In this document: in pieces, positions 12,413 through 24,410 of the stretch | Position numbering within the stretch: position 1 is the stretch's first letter | Layout of the letters: every line of letters starts with the position of its first letter | Assembly: GCF_032362555.1 (NCBI RefSeq) | Contig: NC_083520.1 | Coordinates: 4,898,001 to 4,962,000 of the forward strand | Direction: 5' to 3' | From: Amyelois transitella | Taxonomy: Eukaryota > Arthropoda > Insecta > Lepidoptera > Pyralidae | Length of the DNA stretch: 64,000 nucleotides | Position numbers and translations under genes: made by a program | Notes under the pieces: generated by a model | Databases searched by the model: none | Told to the model about the DNA's origin: nothing | What the model saw: the letters and a program-made list of their open reading frames with translations, nothing else

Positions 12413-13990
12413 CATCTTCTTATAATTATTATCTCTCTCTCTCTCATCTTTGCGTATTCCCAATTGCACCCACCACCACAATGCTTCGGGGTTTTGCGTC
12501 CGCTTTCCGTAAATTTGTCTTCCAATTTGTACGGTTCGCAGCGTCCTTAGTTTTAAGACTCTTCTAATCATTATTAATTTACAGTAATTAGTTTTATTTT
12601 AAACTTGTTATTGCTTTTGAAGGTAACTTAAATGGAGTTAGTGACAAGCTATTGTCTGCACAATTAATTATTTTTTTTATTATTAAAATATTAAAGTTTA
12701 TCGTACAAACTAAAGACAATTAAAACGAGATATTAATTACATATCTTCACTGAGCTGCGCTAAAACGAACTTGTTTAAATTGCAAGAAAGAATTTAAGAT
12801 TTTTTTTACTGTTGCTTGCTTTCGTTTTTCGGCAAGTGGGTGCCTGAAATTCAAAAATTCGATTCTGTAGGTTAGGCGTAGGTTCGTATCCAATTACAGA
12901 CTGTTTAAACATAGAAATGCGTTTTGTAAAAATGTAGAAAAAGTGTGTCGGTAAAACAGTGGGTCAGTAAGAAATTTTTTTCTACCTACCACTCAAGTTA
13001 GACCTGTCCACTATGATATCGATACGATATTATACTAGACACCACACGCATATTCTAGTTATATCTTTAAGTAGAGCACGTTAAATTTACTTTCCGGATT
13101 ACCCGTACCGTATGTTTTGCCGGCACAGTACTGATTAAGTTAAAATGTGTTAGTAATTTTAACTGAAAATGTTCAGCCAAATGCATTAGGATTAGTAGGA
13201 AGGATATTACATGTGAAAAGGAAACAGTAATCCAATTTAAACCGGAACAAATTTTAATTGGTTTGAGAAAGTGTAGTGCATTACATGAATCTGAATGTGT
13301 AACGTTAAAATTTTGCCCGAATCCAAATTTCATGATGGCGTTAAAAGGGTCTATTTCGGGCATGAGTTGATCATATCAGCCTGTAAATTTAACTCACCCT
13401 TTAAGTACATATTGAAAACCAAGCGCGCACAGACTTTCAGATGATGCGAGTTTTTTCAATTAAACCTAACCAACATTTTTTATTCTAATCATAAAGTGGA
13501 AGTTGTAACTAAATTAGTGTTATCTGTATTATAAGAATAATAAATTAACTTTTTGTCGATAAAATGATCACTCACTGAAATACCTTAATATATTTACTAT
13601 AACAATTTTTCGACAACACACCCGCAATTCAGGCACACATGATAAATTTCTTAAGAATTTTAGTTTCTTTGTATCCCACTTTAATATCTTTTTCACCACA
13701 TTTTATCCCGAATATATGGCACCTAGATACAGCCTACGCACCTTAAAAGTATAATTTATCTTGAAGTACTTATGGTTCAAAGTTCGCTGTAAGCTAAGCA
13801 AAGGTTGCTAAGATGGCGGTATCCGCCTTAGTCACGCCGCCTCAAGTTTAAAAGCTTAGGAAGCGATCCCCAGTGTAAACACTGACAAGGTTAATTACAT
13901 GAATTAAATATGAGGTTTATTGAATATACAACGAAATGTATTCATAACGGGAATAATCGCTAAATCTACTAAGCATAAAATAGGCGTTGT
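12413..13990. other. Intergenic, no gene seen
   Basis: AT-rich. Frames under 100 codons without recognisable features. Confidence 0.45.
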
Positions 13991-13992
13991 GG

Positions 13993-14185
13993 ATACATAC
14001 ATACACATAATCACGTCATAATCCCCCGCTGACCCAAACACTGGAAGGCTAATCTTTATGGCTTAATGATGGAATTGAGAAATAGTGACTGGTTGACCCA
14101 TCGCCTAACAGAATCCGAATTTCTAAGCCTTCCACTTGGTGGATTTTTAAAATCTGATTGGTAAGAGAAGCAACTGGCACACACT
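13993..14185 (-). repeat. Degenerate SINE copy (ATGT-tail family)
   Basis: ACATACATACAC at the left is followed by eroded family sequence, including a GGCTTAATGATGGAATTGAG segment and a GCCTAACAGAATCC segment. No clear target-site duplication. Confidence 0.65.
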
Positions 14186-14854
14186 ATATTTTGTCTACGC
14201 TACCAGACGACATTGACATTGAGTGAAAATTTTGCACTTAATTTTGCGCTTCCTTCCATGGAAGCAATGATAACATCTTTATAAACGAGGCACATCTAGG
14301 TAGTAGTACAATATAAGACTCCTCTAAAAAGAAAGACTATGTTATGTTATTTATCTATGTTTATAACGCGATTACTTTCAAAGCATTACTCTGATATTGA
14401 AAGAATTAGAAAGGTATGTTCAACATGTTCAGTTCCAGGACATCGTAATCGGTGAAATAGTTTTTGAGATATTCACAATTTTCTTAAAAAATTAAAGAGT
14501 TCACAATAATGATAAAGATCCGAAAAAAAGTACAAAATTCACACAAGTACATTTTATAGAAAATGTATCTTTTATTACATCGTATTTTTTACAGCACAGT
14601 AGCTGGTAGAATCACGTCGTTATTTTTACAGGGTTAATGCTGGTCGTAAATACAAGTTAAAGTAATTACCAGTGCTGATGCAAGTTTAAATGGTAGTTTA
14701 ACATTCATTGTATAGTGGAGGTTCAGTCTAAGTGCTGGCTTTTCCTCTGTTGACCTCGTGATATTCTGACAGAGCATAATAATATCTTCAGCGCTTTAGT
14801 CCTCGTTCTGTTCTCACTTATTGTCGGCCTCTGAGTCACAATAATGTACTTGCC

Positions 14855-15045
14855 TAAAGATCCCGGGTTTGATTCCCAGTCAGAGCAAGATGAGATATTA
14901 ACTATTTGTGATTGATAAGGATCTTGGATGTTTATCTATATATAATAAAATTTAAATCTCGATGAGTTAGTATTTGGTGGCATAAATCTCTTTCTTACTT
15001 TGGAGCTAGCTCAATCTGTGTAATTTGATAGTAAGTTCAATTGAT
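14855..15045 (+). mobile_element. tRNA-derived SINE, 5'-truncated copy
   Basis: Contains a box-B-like GGGTTTGATTCCC, then GATCTTGGATGTTTAT and an AGCTCAATCTGTGTAATTTG end matching the fuller copy at 26059-26285. Box A is not evident. Confidence 0.7.
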
Positions 15046-15049
15046 TACA

Positions 15050-17390
15050 TTTTCCTCCCGGTAACCTTAATTGCTCGAATAAAGTAAGTTAAGTAAGTAA
15101 GTACGTATAGGTAGCTATCTTTATCAAACATACAATACCTATTCACGGTCCAAAAATGGAAATTTAATGTCTTTTTATCCCATTTCAAAGCCTTAGAAAT
15201 GTTTTCAGGTATTCATTTCTTATTTACGAGGGAACTCTAATAAAATCTTTTGTATCCATCGACGTAATTTCAGCCTTCGATCAACAGGTATGTGAAGAAC
15301 GAAAATTATATTTATGGGCTCGGTCAGTGATTAATTTGTACAGGTATTTATTAGTACTAAAAGTTTTTTTTTTCTTACAAGCATGTTGTTTGAATAAACA
15401 AAAGGGTCTAAGACCTAGAAATCTGTATATTTTCAATTCATTTCTACATAACTTCGAATGTTATAACTTATTCTGTCGCAATATTTGTTACCGTGTTAAC
15501 TTTATAATTTCATTATGGGACGCCTACTTTTCGATATTACATTTTTAATAAATTTAAGAAATATGCGAACCAATTTGCCTGTCATTTAGGCGCTGAAGTA
15601 AAAGGTCAAAATTCCAGTCTCAATTAATTTATTTGGCAGTCGACTGAAAAGGGTTACACGAGATAACTCTTCATTACGCGGAGTGTCTGCAAATATACTC
15701 GTAATTAAATCATATTTTAATCGCAACACTTAAACGAAAACACATTTTATTTAATTAAAAAAATAAAATCGATGTAATTAATTACTTGTAAAATATGACG
15801 CAATAATAAGAGGTTTGAGTCGTTGTCAATTTTTTTTTTCTAAAATACACTGAGTTTCCATACATGTTTTTCAGCACTAGACAGCGTGAAACTTTAAACC
15901 ATGTTCGCACTAAATAAATGTGCCATAATCGTTAGTTGCCTTTTACAACACCAGTGGGAAAGGAGATGGAGTGATCTAAAATTCCGGAAATCACAAGGCT
16001 CATTTATACTATAACTATAAAACAAAAATGAGTTGTTTTGATTTTTACCAGATTTTAGTGAATATTTTCACCAATAAACGTGTCCTGTTTCGAATGGTGT
16101 AATAAGAGAGCAGCCGCCATAAAACAAGCCGAAATAGCTATCTGAAACACGAACCAGCAATTGATGGGTAATTGACAAAGGCAACGGTCGTCGGAAACAG
16201 AAAACTATTGCGGATGCGCTACATTAGGTTTCTAAATAAATGCGAAAGATATGTGCGAATATCTTTGTATATAATTTCAGATCCGGTATTTATTAATATT
16301 AGAACTGAGACGAAGATAAAAAGTCTTTTCTCAGTTACGAGTTCATCGCGTACTGTTGTATTTATATGATAAATTTTTAACTGAGTATCTTTTAAAAATA
16401 TTAAGCAAAAAGCAAAAAACAATTTTTTTTTGTTTGTTTGTTACATCCTATTTGCAAAAAATTTACACAGTAACAAGAAATAGTACATAGCTATAAAAGA
16501 AACAAATCACTTGCAATGGCGGTCTTATCCCATGAAGGGATCTCTTCCAGTCAATAGGCAAACAGTAAAGAATTTTTTTTTCACTTTTAGCTTTTTTTTA
16601 TAGAACCCAGTTCCATTTGTTCAAACTCATGTTGTGAAAATTTCCATAGTCAATAAAATAATTTACCTTGTGTATTCTTTAAACGCTTCTTAGAAAAATC
16701 TATAATTAAACACGCCCAATAATTCAGAACACGTTATTTTAAATACGCATCCTACTCTCAGAATCTTATTACCGGATAGTTCACATAACATATAAATATA
16801 TACATAAAATCACATCAATTATCGGAGAGGGTTAGGCAGAGACTACAAAAATTATATTTATATTATTCTCGCATCTATTTTATCAGTAAAAGAAGCGGTC
16901 AATGTTACGAGTGCATATTCATATGTAATGCATTGGAGATAAAAAGTCATTGAATTGTATAATTGACAAAGAAATGATTCCGTTTTTAATTGGTTGTCAT
17001 AAGGGTAAAAGGGTATCTTACTTATTGACTTCACATCACTTAAATCTAATTATAAAAACTACCGCTTCCAAAGCGCATGTGTAGAAGAAGCGTCGAAATA
17101 AACGACACTGCAGCATTTTCACCGGACGTCAATCTACAAATATAGAAGATCTCTTAAATCTAAATTGTGGACAAATGCACATTGTCTACATTAAAAAACA
17201 AGAATTAATGTAAAACTAATGATTTCAACATGAATATTTCGTCAAATGAATAAAAATAAAATAAGATATGTACAAATTATGTCAATATAAATATGCTTTT
17301 TAACATACAAACCTACAGTCAATTCTACATAGCTTGCTGGGTTTCATTTTCGAAAAGACTTTATTAGTTAAGATTGTTTCTCTCATGGAA
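15050..17390. other. Intergenic, no gene seen
   Basis: AT-rich. It includes only an eroded SINE 5' fragment near 15930-16005. Confidence 0.45.
15930..16005 (-). repeat. SINE fragment (ATGT-tail family)
   Basis: Shows the family words TAGTTGCCTTTTACAACACC and GGGAAAGGAGATGGAGTG, corresponding to the 5' part of the element in reverse orientation. Confidence 0.55.
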
Positions 17391-17394
17391 GCTG

Positions 17395-18177
17395 CTATTG
17401 AGGTCTTGATGATCTGTTCCCATGCCATTTTATCGTCAGCTTGACGCAAGTTAGCATAGTTTGATCCCGGTAAAAAAGTTAAAATTCATAATTTTAACTT
17501 TCTTCAAGCTTTTTTTAAGGTTCATTTAAAGGAAAGAGCCTGAGGGTAGTGAGGCATTGCCATGTCACCGATCGTGAAAAGACTGGCAGTACAGACCCAT
17601 GTGTACCCCGTTACCGCTTGTCTACAATTTTCCATAATCATCATACGTACATATGGTCACGTCTATATCCCTTGTGGGGTAGACAGAGCCAACAGTCTTG
17701 AAATTACTGATAGGCCACGTTCAACTTTTTGGCTTAATGATAGAATTGAGATTCAAATAGTGACAGGTTGCTAGCGCATCGCCTTAAGGAAGAATGCCGA
17801 GTTTATAAGAATATCCCTTTAGTCGCCATTTACGATATCGATGGGAAAGAGACGGCATGGTCCTATTGTTTTTTCTATTGATGCCGGGAACCATACGGCA
17901 TGATATTTACCATAATCATCAGCTTGACAAATGTAAGTTGTCTTCACTTAAATAAATAATAACTTACATATATTTATCTTCTTTTTCCAGGCTTCAGTCC
18001 CGGTTGCATCCTTATCACTCTTGAGAGCAGTTTTTAAAGGAAGCTACTCATATCTGACCTCCACACCTTTTTATGGGGAACCTAACCCGTATTGGATCAA
18101 TCATAGTTACACATCCAGTTGCCTGAATGTGCAGGTTTCCTCACGATGTTTTCCCTCAGCGTAAGAGCATCGGTTAG
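17395..18177 (-). repeat. Degenerate interspersed repeat interrupted by a SINE
   Basis: The segment CCTGAATGTGCAGGTTTCCT (about 18122-18141) and its neighbourhood match, in reverse, the repeat at 37027-37220 inside hexamerin C intron 1, including a GATCCAAT...GGGTTAGGTTC stretch. The SINE at 17644-17909 has jumped into it. Probably a fragment of a longer retroelement; class unknown. Confidence 0.55.
17632..17921 (-). mobile_element. SINE with ATGT tail, complete, with target-site duplication
   Basis: Body about 17644-17909. A 12-bp direct repeat CCATAATCATCA flanks it at 17632-17643 and 17910-17921. The tail is short (ACGTACATATGG on the plus strand). Confidence 0.85.
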
Positions 18178-18805
18178 CTTTTTAAATACCTATATTTAGG
18201 TATATAGACTTTTAATTTTGCGATGGTTGTAATTGAAATCCCAAAAAAAGTATATTTACAGGCGGCTGCAAAGAGTTCAGAGATCTCTCCGCTTTTCTTA
18301 ACCTTTATCACCCACAATATGGCGCCTAACCGTTTCAAAGTTACAAAAATAACTCCGTCAACGGTACAAGGATAAAATATTTCTTTGCCTTGAAGGACCA
18401 TCTTGAAACAAATGCCTCTGGAAAATTAAAAGTAAGCTATTTCATGCTTGGAATACGCCGCCTATATAAAGCAATGATGGACGTTACACAAATCAAGATT
18501 GCTATTTAAATTTACGTATTTTATTTTTTAAAGGTTTTGGGATAAAAATATTTCTTACGGACATTTTTAATCTGTTGCTTTTATCCATATCGCATGTTAT
18601 AAAGTAAAATTATGAATATTTCTGTTTGTGTTTGTTATTAATAAAAAATCTCCAAAACACTGTTACTATTTTAATGATGTTTACTACAGAGACAGAAAAA
18701 TCCTTCAAACATAACATAGCAATTTACTATTTCTGGAAAGTCTAATTTTTTAGCCCAGATTTCCTAAAGCTCCGCAAAAAAGGAGTATTATTTATGAGCA
18801 ATTAA

Positions 18806-18960
18806 AGCAATATAGTCACGTCTTAATTAATTTTAGGATAGATAGAGCCAACAGACTCAAAAAGACTGAAAGGCCACGTGCAGATTGAGATTTAAGTAGT
18901 GATAGGTTGCTAACCCATCGCTTTTAAAAGAAATCCCAAATCAGCTTTTTCCTTGATTGA
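18806..18960 (-). repeat. Degenerate SINE copy (ATGT-tail family)
   Basis: GTCACGTCTTAATTAAT and AGAGCCAACAGACTC are diverged versions of the family 3' region, followed by a GATAGGTTGCTAACCCATCGC segment. Confidence 0.6.
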
Positions 18961-19229
18961 ATTTAAAATTAGTAGGGAAGCAAAGCATTTTGTTTTTTCT
19001 TAGCTCTCACCTTTTATGCCATCCATTTAAGATAGACATAGGTATACAAATAATCATTCAATATCCCAATATTCAAGCTAATTTCAAAGTATAAAGAGGA
19101 TTGGTACCGTAATCCATCTCCGGGTAAATACGTAGAGCGAAACCGCAAATATCACATTTGTAAATAGGCGTGTAGTTATTTGTAGGGGTCTCATTGGGTC
19201 TCTGTTGACTACTCATTTTGTTTACAAGA

Positions 19230-19325
19230 TATTTTTTTTGACAGATTATACACAGATTGAGTTAGCCTCGAAGTAAGTTCGACGTAGTAAGTACTTGTGT
19301 TACGAGATACTAACTCATTGAAAGT
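19230..19325 (-). repeat. 3' fragment of tRNA-derived SINE
   Basis: Carries the reverse of the 3' half of the 26059-26285 element, including ACACAGATTGAGTTAGCCTC and GTGTTACGAGATACTAACTC. Confidence 0.65.
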
Positions 19326-19439
19326 GTAATTATTCTAACCTAAAAATAAAAGTTGAACTGTATACATTTACAACAACATCACTTGCCTTAACATACGTAA
19401 CACGTTGTTATCCTATATAACAATGACAAAGCAAATATT

Positions 19440-19600
19440 CAAAAGATCCAAAGGCCACAATTAGGTAAATGTCAGAAAGGATTCAGAGATTGTGATTCAA
19501 GATTCAGATAGGTGGCTATAACCCATCGCCTAGTAAAAGAATCCCAAATATTACAACATTTACATTTACAACCTATCGGGGAAGAGATTCAACTGGCATA
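19440..19600 (-). repeat. Degenerate SINE copy (ATGT-tail family)
   Basis: Eroded AAAGGCCACA...GATTCAGATAGGTGGCTATAACCCATCGCC region; strongly diverged. Confidence 0.5.
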
Positions 19601-19710
19601 ATTATAATGAGTTATTTTTTGTCACTAAACAAGAAACATCTTACATTACGTTACATTAGCATTTTTTCTAGCTTGAACAATGTAATTATCATAAAATTAC
19701 AAACAAACAT

Positions 19711-19819
19711 GATAAACGAACGTTGCACGCCCTATCACAGGTAAAAGAAACCATAAAAGAGATATTATAAACAAAACGTTTAGTATAAATAAGAGAATGG
19801 TATGTAGTCTTGAATCAGT
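19711..19819 (+). promoter_or_regulatory. Hexamerin A core promoter
   Basis: TATAAAT at 19784-19790 is followed about 30 bp later by an ATCAGT initiator-like motif at 19814-19819, giving a 5' UTR of about 30 nt. The upstream block CGCCCTATCACAGGTAAAAG (19728-19747) is identical to one at 28656-28675 before hexamerin B, at nearly the same distance from TATA (56 and 54 bp). The block contains a reverse GATA-like core (CTATCA). Shared hormonal or fat-body control is inferred. Confidence 0.75.
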
Positions 19820-19845
19820 GTATCTCTTAACGGCTTGGCTGCATG

Positions 19846-22705
19846 ATGAGGGTTTTGGTCCTTTTGGTATTGGGCCTCGTGGCTTTGGCCTCGGCCGGGC
19901 TGACAACAGAATTGGACGATCATTTGCTTGGTATATTTTCCCAGTATTATTTTTTCCTATCTTCACCAGGTCTACGATATTAGAAAACCTATCCTTCGGA
20001 AGCAATATCCTTAGACAAGTTGTGAAAAAAAAATAGATTTAAAGTAAAAATCTATTGAAATTATCACAAAGCTTCGGGGCTTTAATTATTGATATCTCCC
20101 TCAGGTACCCTGGACGTTAAGAACAGACAAATTTTAATTTTAAAGCTGCTGAATCACATCACGGAACCGTGCATGTACAAGGAGATTATAGATATCGGCA
20201 GAAACTTCAAGATTGAAGAAAACATCAACCTGTACACGGTAAACTAAAGTAATTTTGTTAATATAAAGTACAATTTAAAATTTAGTTTAGTAAATTAGAA
20301 ATGATATTATTTCCTTCCAGAAAACGGATGTTGTAAAAACTTTTATCCGCTACATGAAATTAGGTATGCTTCCACGTGGTGAGGTCTTTACGCTCCATGT
20401 CGACCGTCAGCTCAAGGAAGTAATCTCCATGTTCCATATGCTTTACTATGCCAAGGACTTCGGTACCTTCATCAAGACAGCCTGCTGGATGCGCCTATAT
20501 TGCAACGAGGGCATGTTTGTATACGCGCTCACCGTAGCTTGCAGACATCGCGAAGACTGCAAAGGAATTATCCTACCTCCTCCGTATGAAATCTATCCCT
20601 TCTTCTTTGTCCGCGGTGATGTCATCCAGAGATCTTACTTGCTGAAAATGAAGAGAGGCCTCCTTGACCAAAAGCTTTGCGATCTCTATGGAATCAAGAA
20701 AACAGAAAAAGATGTCTATATAATCGATGAAAATATTTTCGACCGACGCGTTAACCTTAACGCAGAAGACAGACTTCGCTATTTCACAGAGGACATTGAC
20801 CTTAATACATACTACTATTACTTCCATGTGGACTATCCATTCTGGATGAAGGATGAAATGTACGACAAATTTAAGACAAGACGTTTTGAACTCACACTAT
20901 ACGTCTACCAACAGATCCTTGCCAGGTACTACTTGGAGAGACTTTCTAACGGACTCGATAATATAAGAACTCTGTCATTGGACAAACCTATCAGAAAAGG
21001 TTACTGGCCATGGTTACAACTACACAATGGAGTGCAAATGCCAATAAGACACAATAATTACGTTATAATCCGTGATGAGAATATTGAACTGTTGAGTCTA
21101 GTTGAAACTTACGAACAAATTATCAAAGAAGCTATAATCAAGGGCTATATTACAGTAAGTAAAATTTTTTATATAATATTTTGTATCATATTTATTTTTA
21201 ATGGAAATCTTCATATTTTTTTTATTTTTCAGATTAATGGAATCAGATTAGAACTGACTAAACCTGAGGATATTGAAGTTCTTGGTAAACTCATTTACAG
21301 CAAGGTTGAAAAGAATGATCTAAAATCGTTGCATGTTGAAGCTTACCGTTACCTCCTTATTGTCCTGAAGTCTGTTTTAGGGCTTGGAACTTTCGCTGAA
21401 GACAAGTGAGTTAATAATAAAATCTTTATGTCAGTTCAAATGTTAACAACTAAGTTAAATAGAGAACTTATAAGTGAATGTAAATTAATATCATCCTCCT
21501 GACCATACAATCGTGATTAATTTGGTAAAGTACTAACACAAATGATTTTCGTCTTATCCCCGCGACCCAGTGGATGTAAATGTACATCTTTTTTAGATTA
21601 TTTTGGTAAAACATAAATTCGTTTCATCGTTTACAGATATTTTGTTGTTCCCACCGTTTTGGATGAATATCAAACGGCACTTCGTGACCCGTTGTTCTAC
21701 CAACTTCAAAAACGCCTCGTGGGTTTCGTTCAACTCTTTAAACTTCGTCTGCCTAGTTACACCAAAGAGGAATTGTACTTCCCTGGAGTAAAGATCGAAA
21801 ACGTTGTGGTTGATAGACTCATAACATACTTTGATGACTATCTTATGGATATGACCAATGCTGTGAAACTAACGGAAGATGAAATCAAGAAAACCACCTC
21901 TGATATGAAAATATTAGTACGCAAACGCCGTCTTAATCATCAGCCTTTCAAAATCACTTTGGACATAGAATCTGACAAAGCCGCAGATGCTATTGTAAGG
22001 ATTTACTTGGGACCTAAAGAAGACAACTTAGGTCGCCTCATTGATATCAATAAAAACCGTTTAAACTTTGTCGAACTGGATAGCTTTCTTTACAAACTAG
22101 TTACTGGCAAGAACACGATCGTCAGGGATTCAAAAGACATGCATAATCTGGTTAACGACCGTATCATGACACATGATCTATGGAAGAGAATTGAGACAAT
22201 CACTGACCTAAGGGATCTTTTTGTCAAAGACTTAAGGAACTACCCCACTGGATTTCCTACAAGGTTGCTTCTTCCCAGGGGCCACGTTGGCGGTATGAAG
22301 ATGGTCCTCTATGTGTGCGTGACACCTTTGAGGTTAGTCGACAATGTTGATCTCAACATTTTAGATGTCAACCGCAAAAGCTTAGTAGTAGACTACAGAT
22401 CTACGGTATTGTTAGATAAGATGCCACTTGGCTTCCCTCTTGATCGTCATATTGACGTGACTAGATTCTATACTCCTAACATGAAGTTTGTAGACGTGAT
22501 GATCTTCCACAAGAAGCAGACATGTGACATGAAGACTCGATGGGAACGTTATGTACTGAAGAACTACAATATGTTAGATTCAAGTTCTTTGTTTGACATT
22601 GATTTTGATGTCCATCATGACAACTTCAGGAATGCAGACCAAGTCTTTCTGGACACTGACATAAACACTAAGATCAACCGAAACCTGAACTTGGTGGATG
22701 ATTGA
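19846..22705 (+). CDS. Hexamerin A, methionine-enriched storage protein (SP1/BJHSP1-like)
   Basis: Five coding exons: 19846-19930, 20105-20238, 20321-21154, 21233-21405, 21637-22705, giving 764 residues. A predicted signal peptide, MRVLVLLVLGLVALASA, opens the protein. It continues with the hemocyanin-like N domain, the middle domain (PRGEVFTLHVDRQLKEV, then EDIDLNTYYYYFHVDYPFWM) and the Ig-like C domain ending near DKMPLGFPLDRHIDV and FVDVMIF. As a storage hexamer subunit it is expected to be secreted by fat body into hemolymph and to have no oxygen-binding role. By eye Met is about 3-5 %, enriched but lower than I expect for classical SP1. An in-frame ATG lies one codon upstream; 19846 was chosen because paralogue B has only that one. 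Intron phases are 1, 0, 0, 2. The subfamily name is less certain than the hexamerin call. Confidence 0.9.
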
Positions 22706-22762
22706 GCAGCATCGCATATAATAAAGTAGATATTTTTGCACCATGGAGCATAAAAATTTTAC

Positions 22763-22773
22763 AATAAAATAAA
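22763..22773 (+). other. Polyadenylation signals of hexamerin A
   Basis: Two overlapping AATAAA motifs (22763-22768, 22768-22773), about 60 bp after the stop codon. Confidence 0.75.
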
Positions 22774-23195
22774 GAGCAATTTGTCATATTAAATTCTTTT
22801 AGTTTTCCTAGATCCTGCAAAATTTTCTTCAAATGCCATTTCTTTAATAAATGGCAATATTAAAAGCTCACAAACAAGCAGGTTGATGCTATAATAAATT
22901 ATTGTAGAAATTCTTTAATCTCAGTAAAGATATTTTTGATGATTTGTGAACAATTCTTGAACCTACCTTAGTTTTACACTCATAATGGTTGTTTTAATAT
23001 TCCTTTGAAATAAGTCTAACTGCGCGTGAGCTAAGTTAGTATAATATTTGCGACAATTGCATAAAAAATAGAATTGTTAAAAAATATAACTTAATCTACT
23101 TTTGTAAAAGTGGCCAAACTTGCCTCGAAACATACATACAAACGATGAAAAGGATAACTGACAATACTTACATTAACAAATTCTTATTTAATAAA

Positions 23196-23278
23196 ATAGT
23201 ACTCGGTAGACCGAGCAAAGCTCGGTCTACCGAGTACTATAGTCTAACGTACTATAGTCTAAAGTAATATAGTCTAAC
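23196..23278. repeat. Perfect 21-bp palindrome plus three 15-bp tandem repeats
   Basis: Arms at 23196-23216 and 23220-23240 are exact complements around AAA; the core word is CTCGGTAGACCGAGC. The right arm runs into three tandem units at 23234-23248, 23249-23263 and 23264-23278 (GTACTATAGTCTAAC and variants). Confidence 0.88.
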
Positions 23279-23467
23279 TCGGTCTCGGTCAGAGTTGGCG
23301 CTGATATAGTTTCTTAAAACGCGGTTTTTAAAATGTTTATATATCTTGGGAACTGAGCTTTTCTCGAACCTAGGACCTTGATAAATCGATTCCTTGAGCC
23401 GAAAAGCCCCTAATCTGTAACTTTCATGAAAATCGTTGGAGCCGTTTCCGAGATCCTGATTATATAA
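23279..23467. repeat. Interspersed repeat fragment beside the TIR element
   Basis: Contains TTTCATGAAAATCGTTGGAG followed by CCGTTTCCGAGATC, a style I associate with the 3' regions of insect retroelements. No coding capacity. Confidence 0.45.
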
Positions 23468-23789
23468 ATATGTTAACGGAAATGTATAAAATATTGTTTT
23501 AATAATTATTTAATACATACATATCCTGGGAGATGTTTACATTTCCTAGGAATTGTATATAATTCCTATATCGTATTAGGAAATGTATAAAAAGAAGGCT
23601 TTCTGTAAAGAAACACCTTGTTTAAATGAGAATAATATTTTTTGGTTAGGTTAAGTTAGTTTTTTTTTTTTTTAAAGAAATAATAATTGCTTAGAGTTAA
23701 ACTCTGACGATATGATTAATTTATATAATATAATAAAACTTAACAACGATGACCTTTTTTATGCTACCGTATTTCTAGCTGTTTAGTCC

Positions 23790-24125
23790 GGTCAAGTTAG
23801 CATCAAAAATAGGGGTAAGGTTACATTAATTCGCACCTTCCTAAAAATTGGCATGATTGTTGGGAACCCTATTATACACAATTTGTCAATTATCCACATC
23901 AATCCGGAGTGTGAAAAAAAAATATTTAAGGTCAAATGTTGCAAAAATCGGTTTTTTGAGTTGTTCAGCTAAACGGTAAGTTTTATAATAAAAATAGGTG
24001 AGACAAAAATGATTCATCATGCAATTATCTATAAAAATTGTTCCTACACATTTTTTCCTAAGAATCACCATTTCGAAGATACAGCGATGCAAAATGTTGA
24101 AAAAGTTGTATTCTTCATAATATGC
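23790..24125 (+). pseudogene. Left inverted arm with 3' end of an element gene
   Basis: Matches the right arm in reverse. The left copy carries an extra A near 23865 relative to the right copy, so the frame encoding the HNLSIIHINPEC-like segment is displaced. It ends at a stop codon near 23968-23970, followed by about 155 bp of arm sequence shared with the other side. Confidence 0.65.
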
Positions 24126-24410
24126 ATGTCAATTACCGTAATATACTTTACAGAACGATAAATAAGTAGAAATATTTATTTTCGTAGCATATACATACAC
24201 ATTATACAGTTGTAAAAATATAAACTCGTAAAAAACCAGTCCCTCATTTTATATGACCATTGTCCACGTGGCGACGTTCGTTACCTGCTCCTTTTTGAAG
24301 GGCTTTGCTAGATAGAATAGTATTAGTCTCAAGCATTCCTTCGTAGAAAGAACACGTAGTTATTGCTTGTATTTTCAAACAATTTGTGCAGTTTTGGGTT
24401 TGTAATAGAA

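Noticed and set aside
12296-12571. 91-codon minus-strand frame, similar to one at 59455-59721
   Set aside because: Both share sequence only because they are antisense to the RTE 3' end; the second also contains arylphorin exon 2.
20354-21409. Single 351-codon hexamerin A frame without splicing
   Set aside because: It runs through the 78-bp intron 3, which has GTAAGT and TTTTCAG borders. Paralogue B and all other hexamerins here are spliced at the same position.
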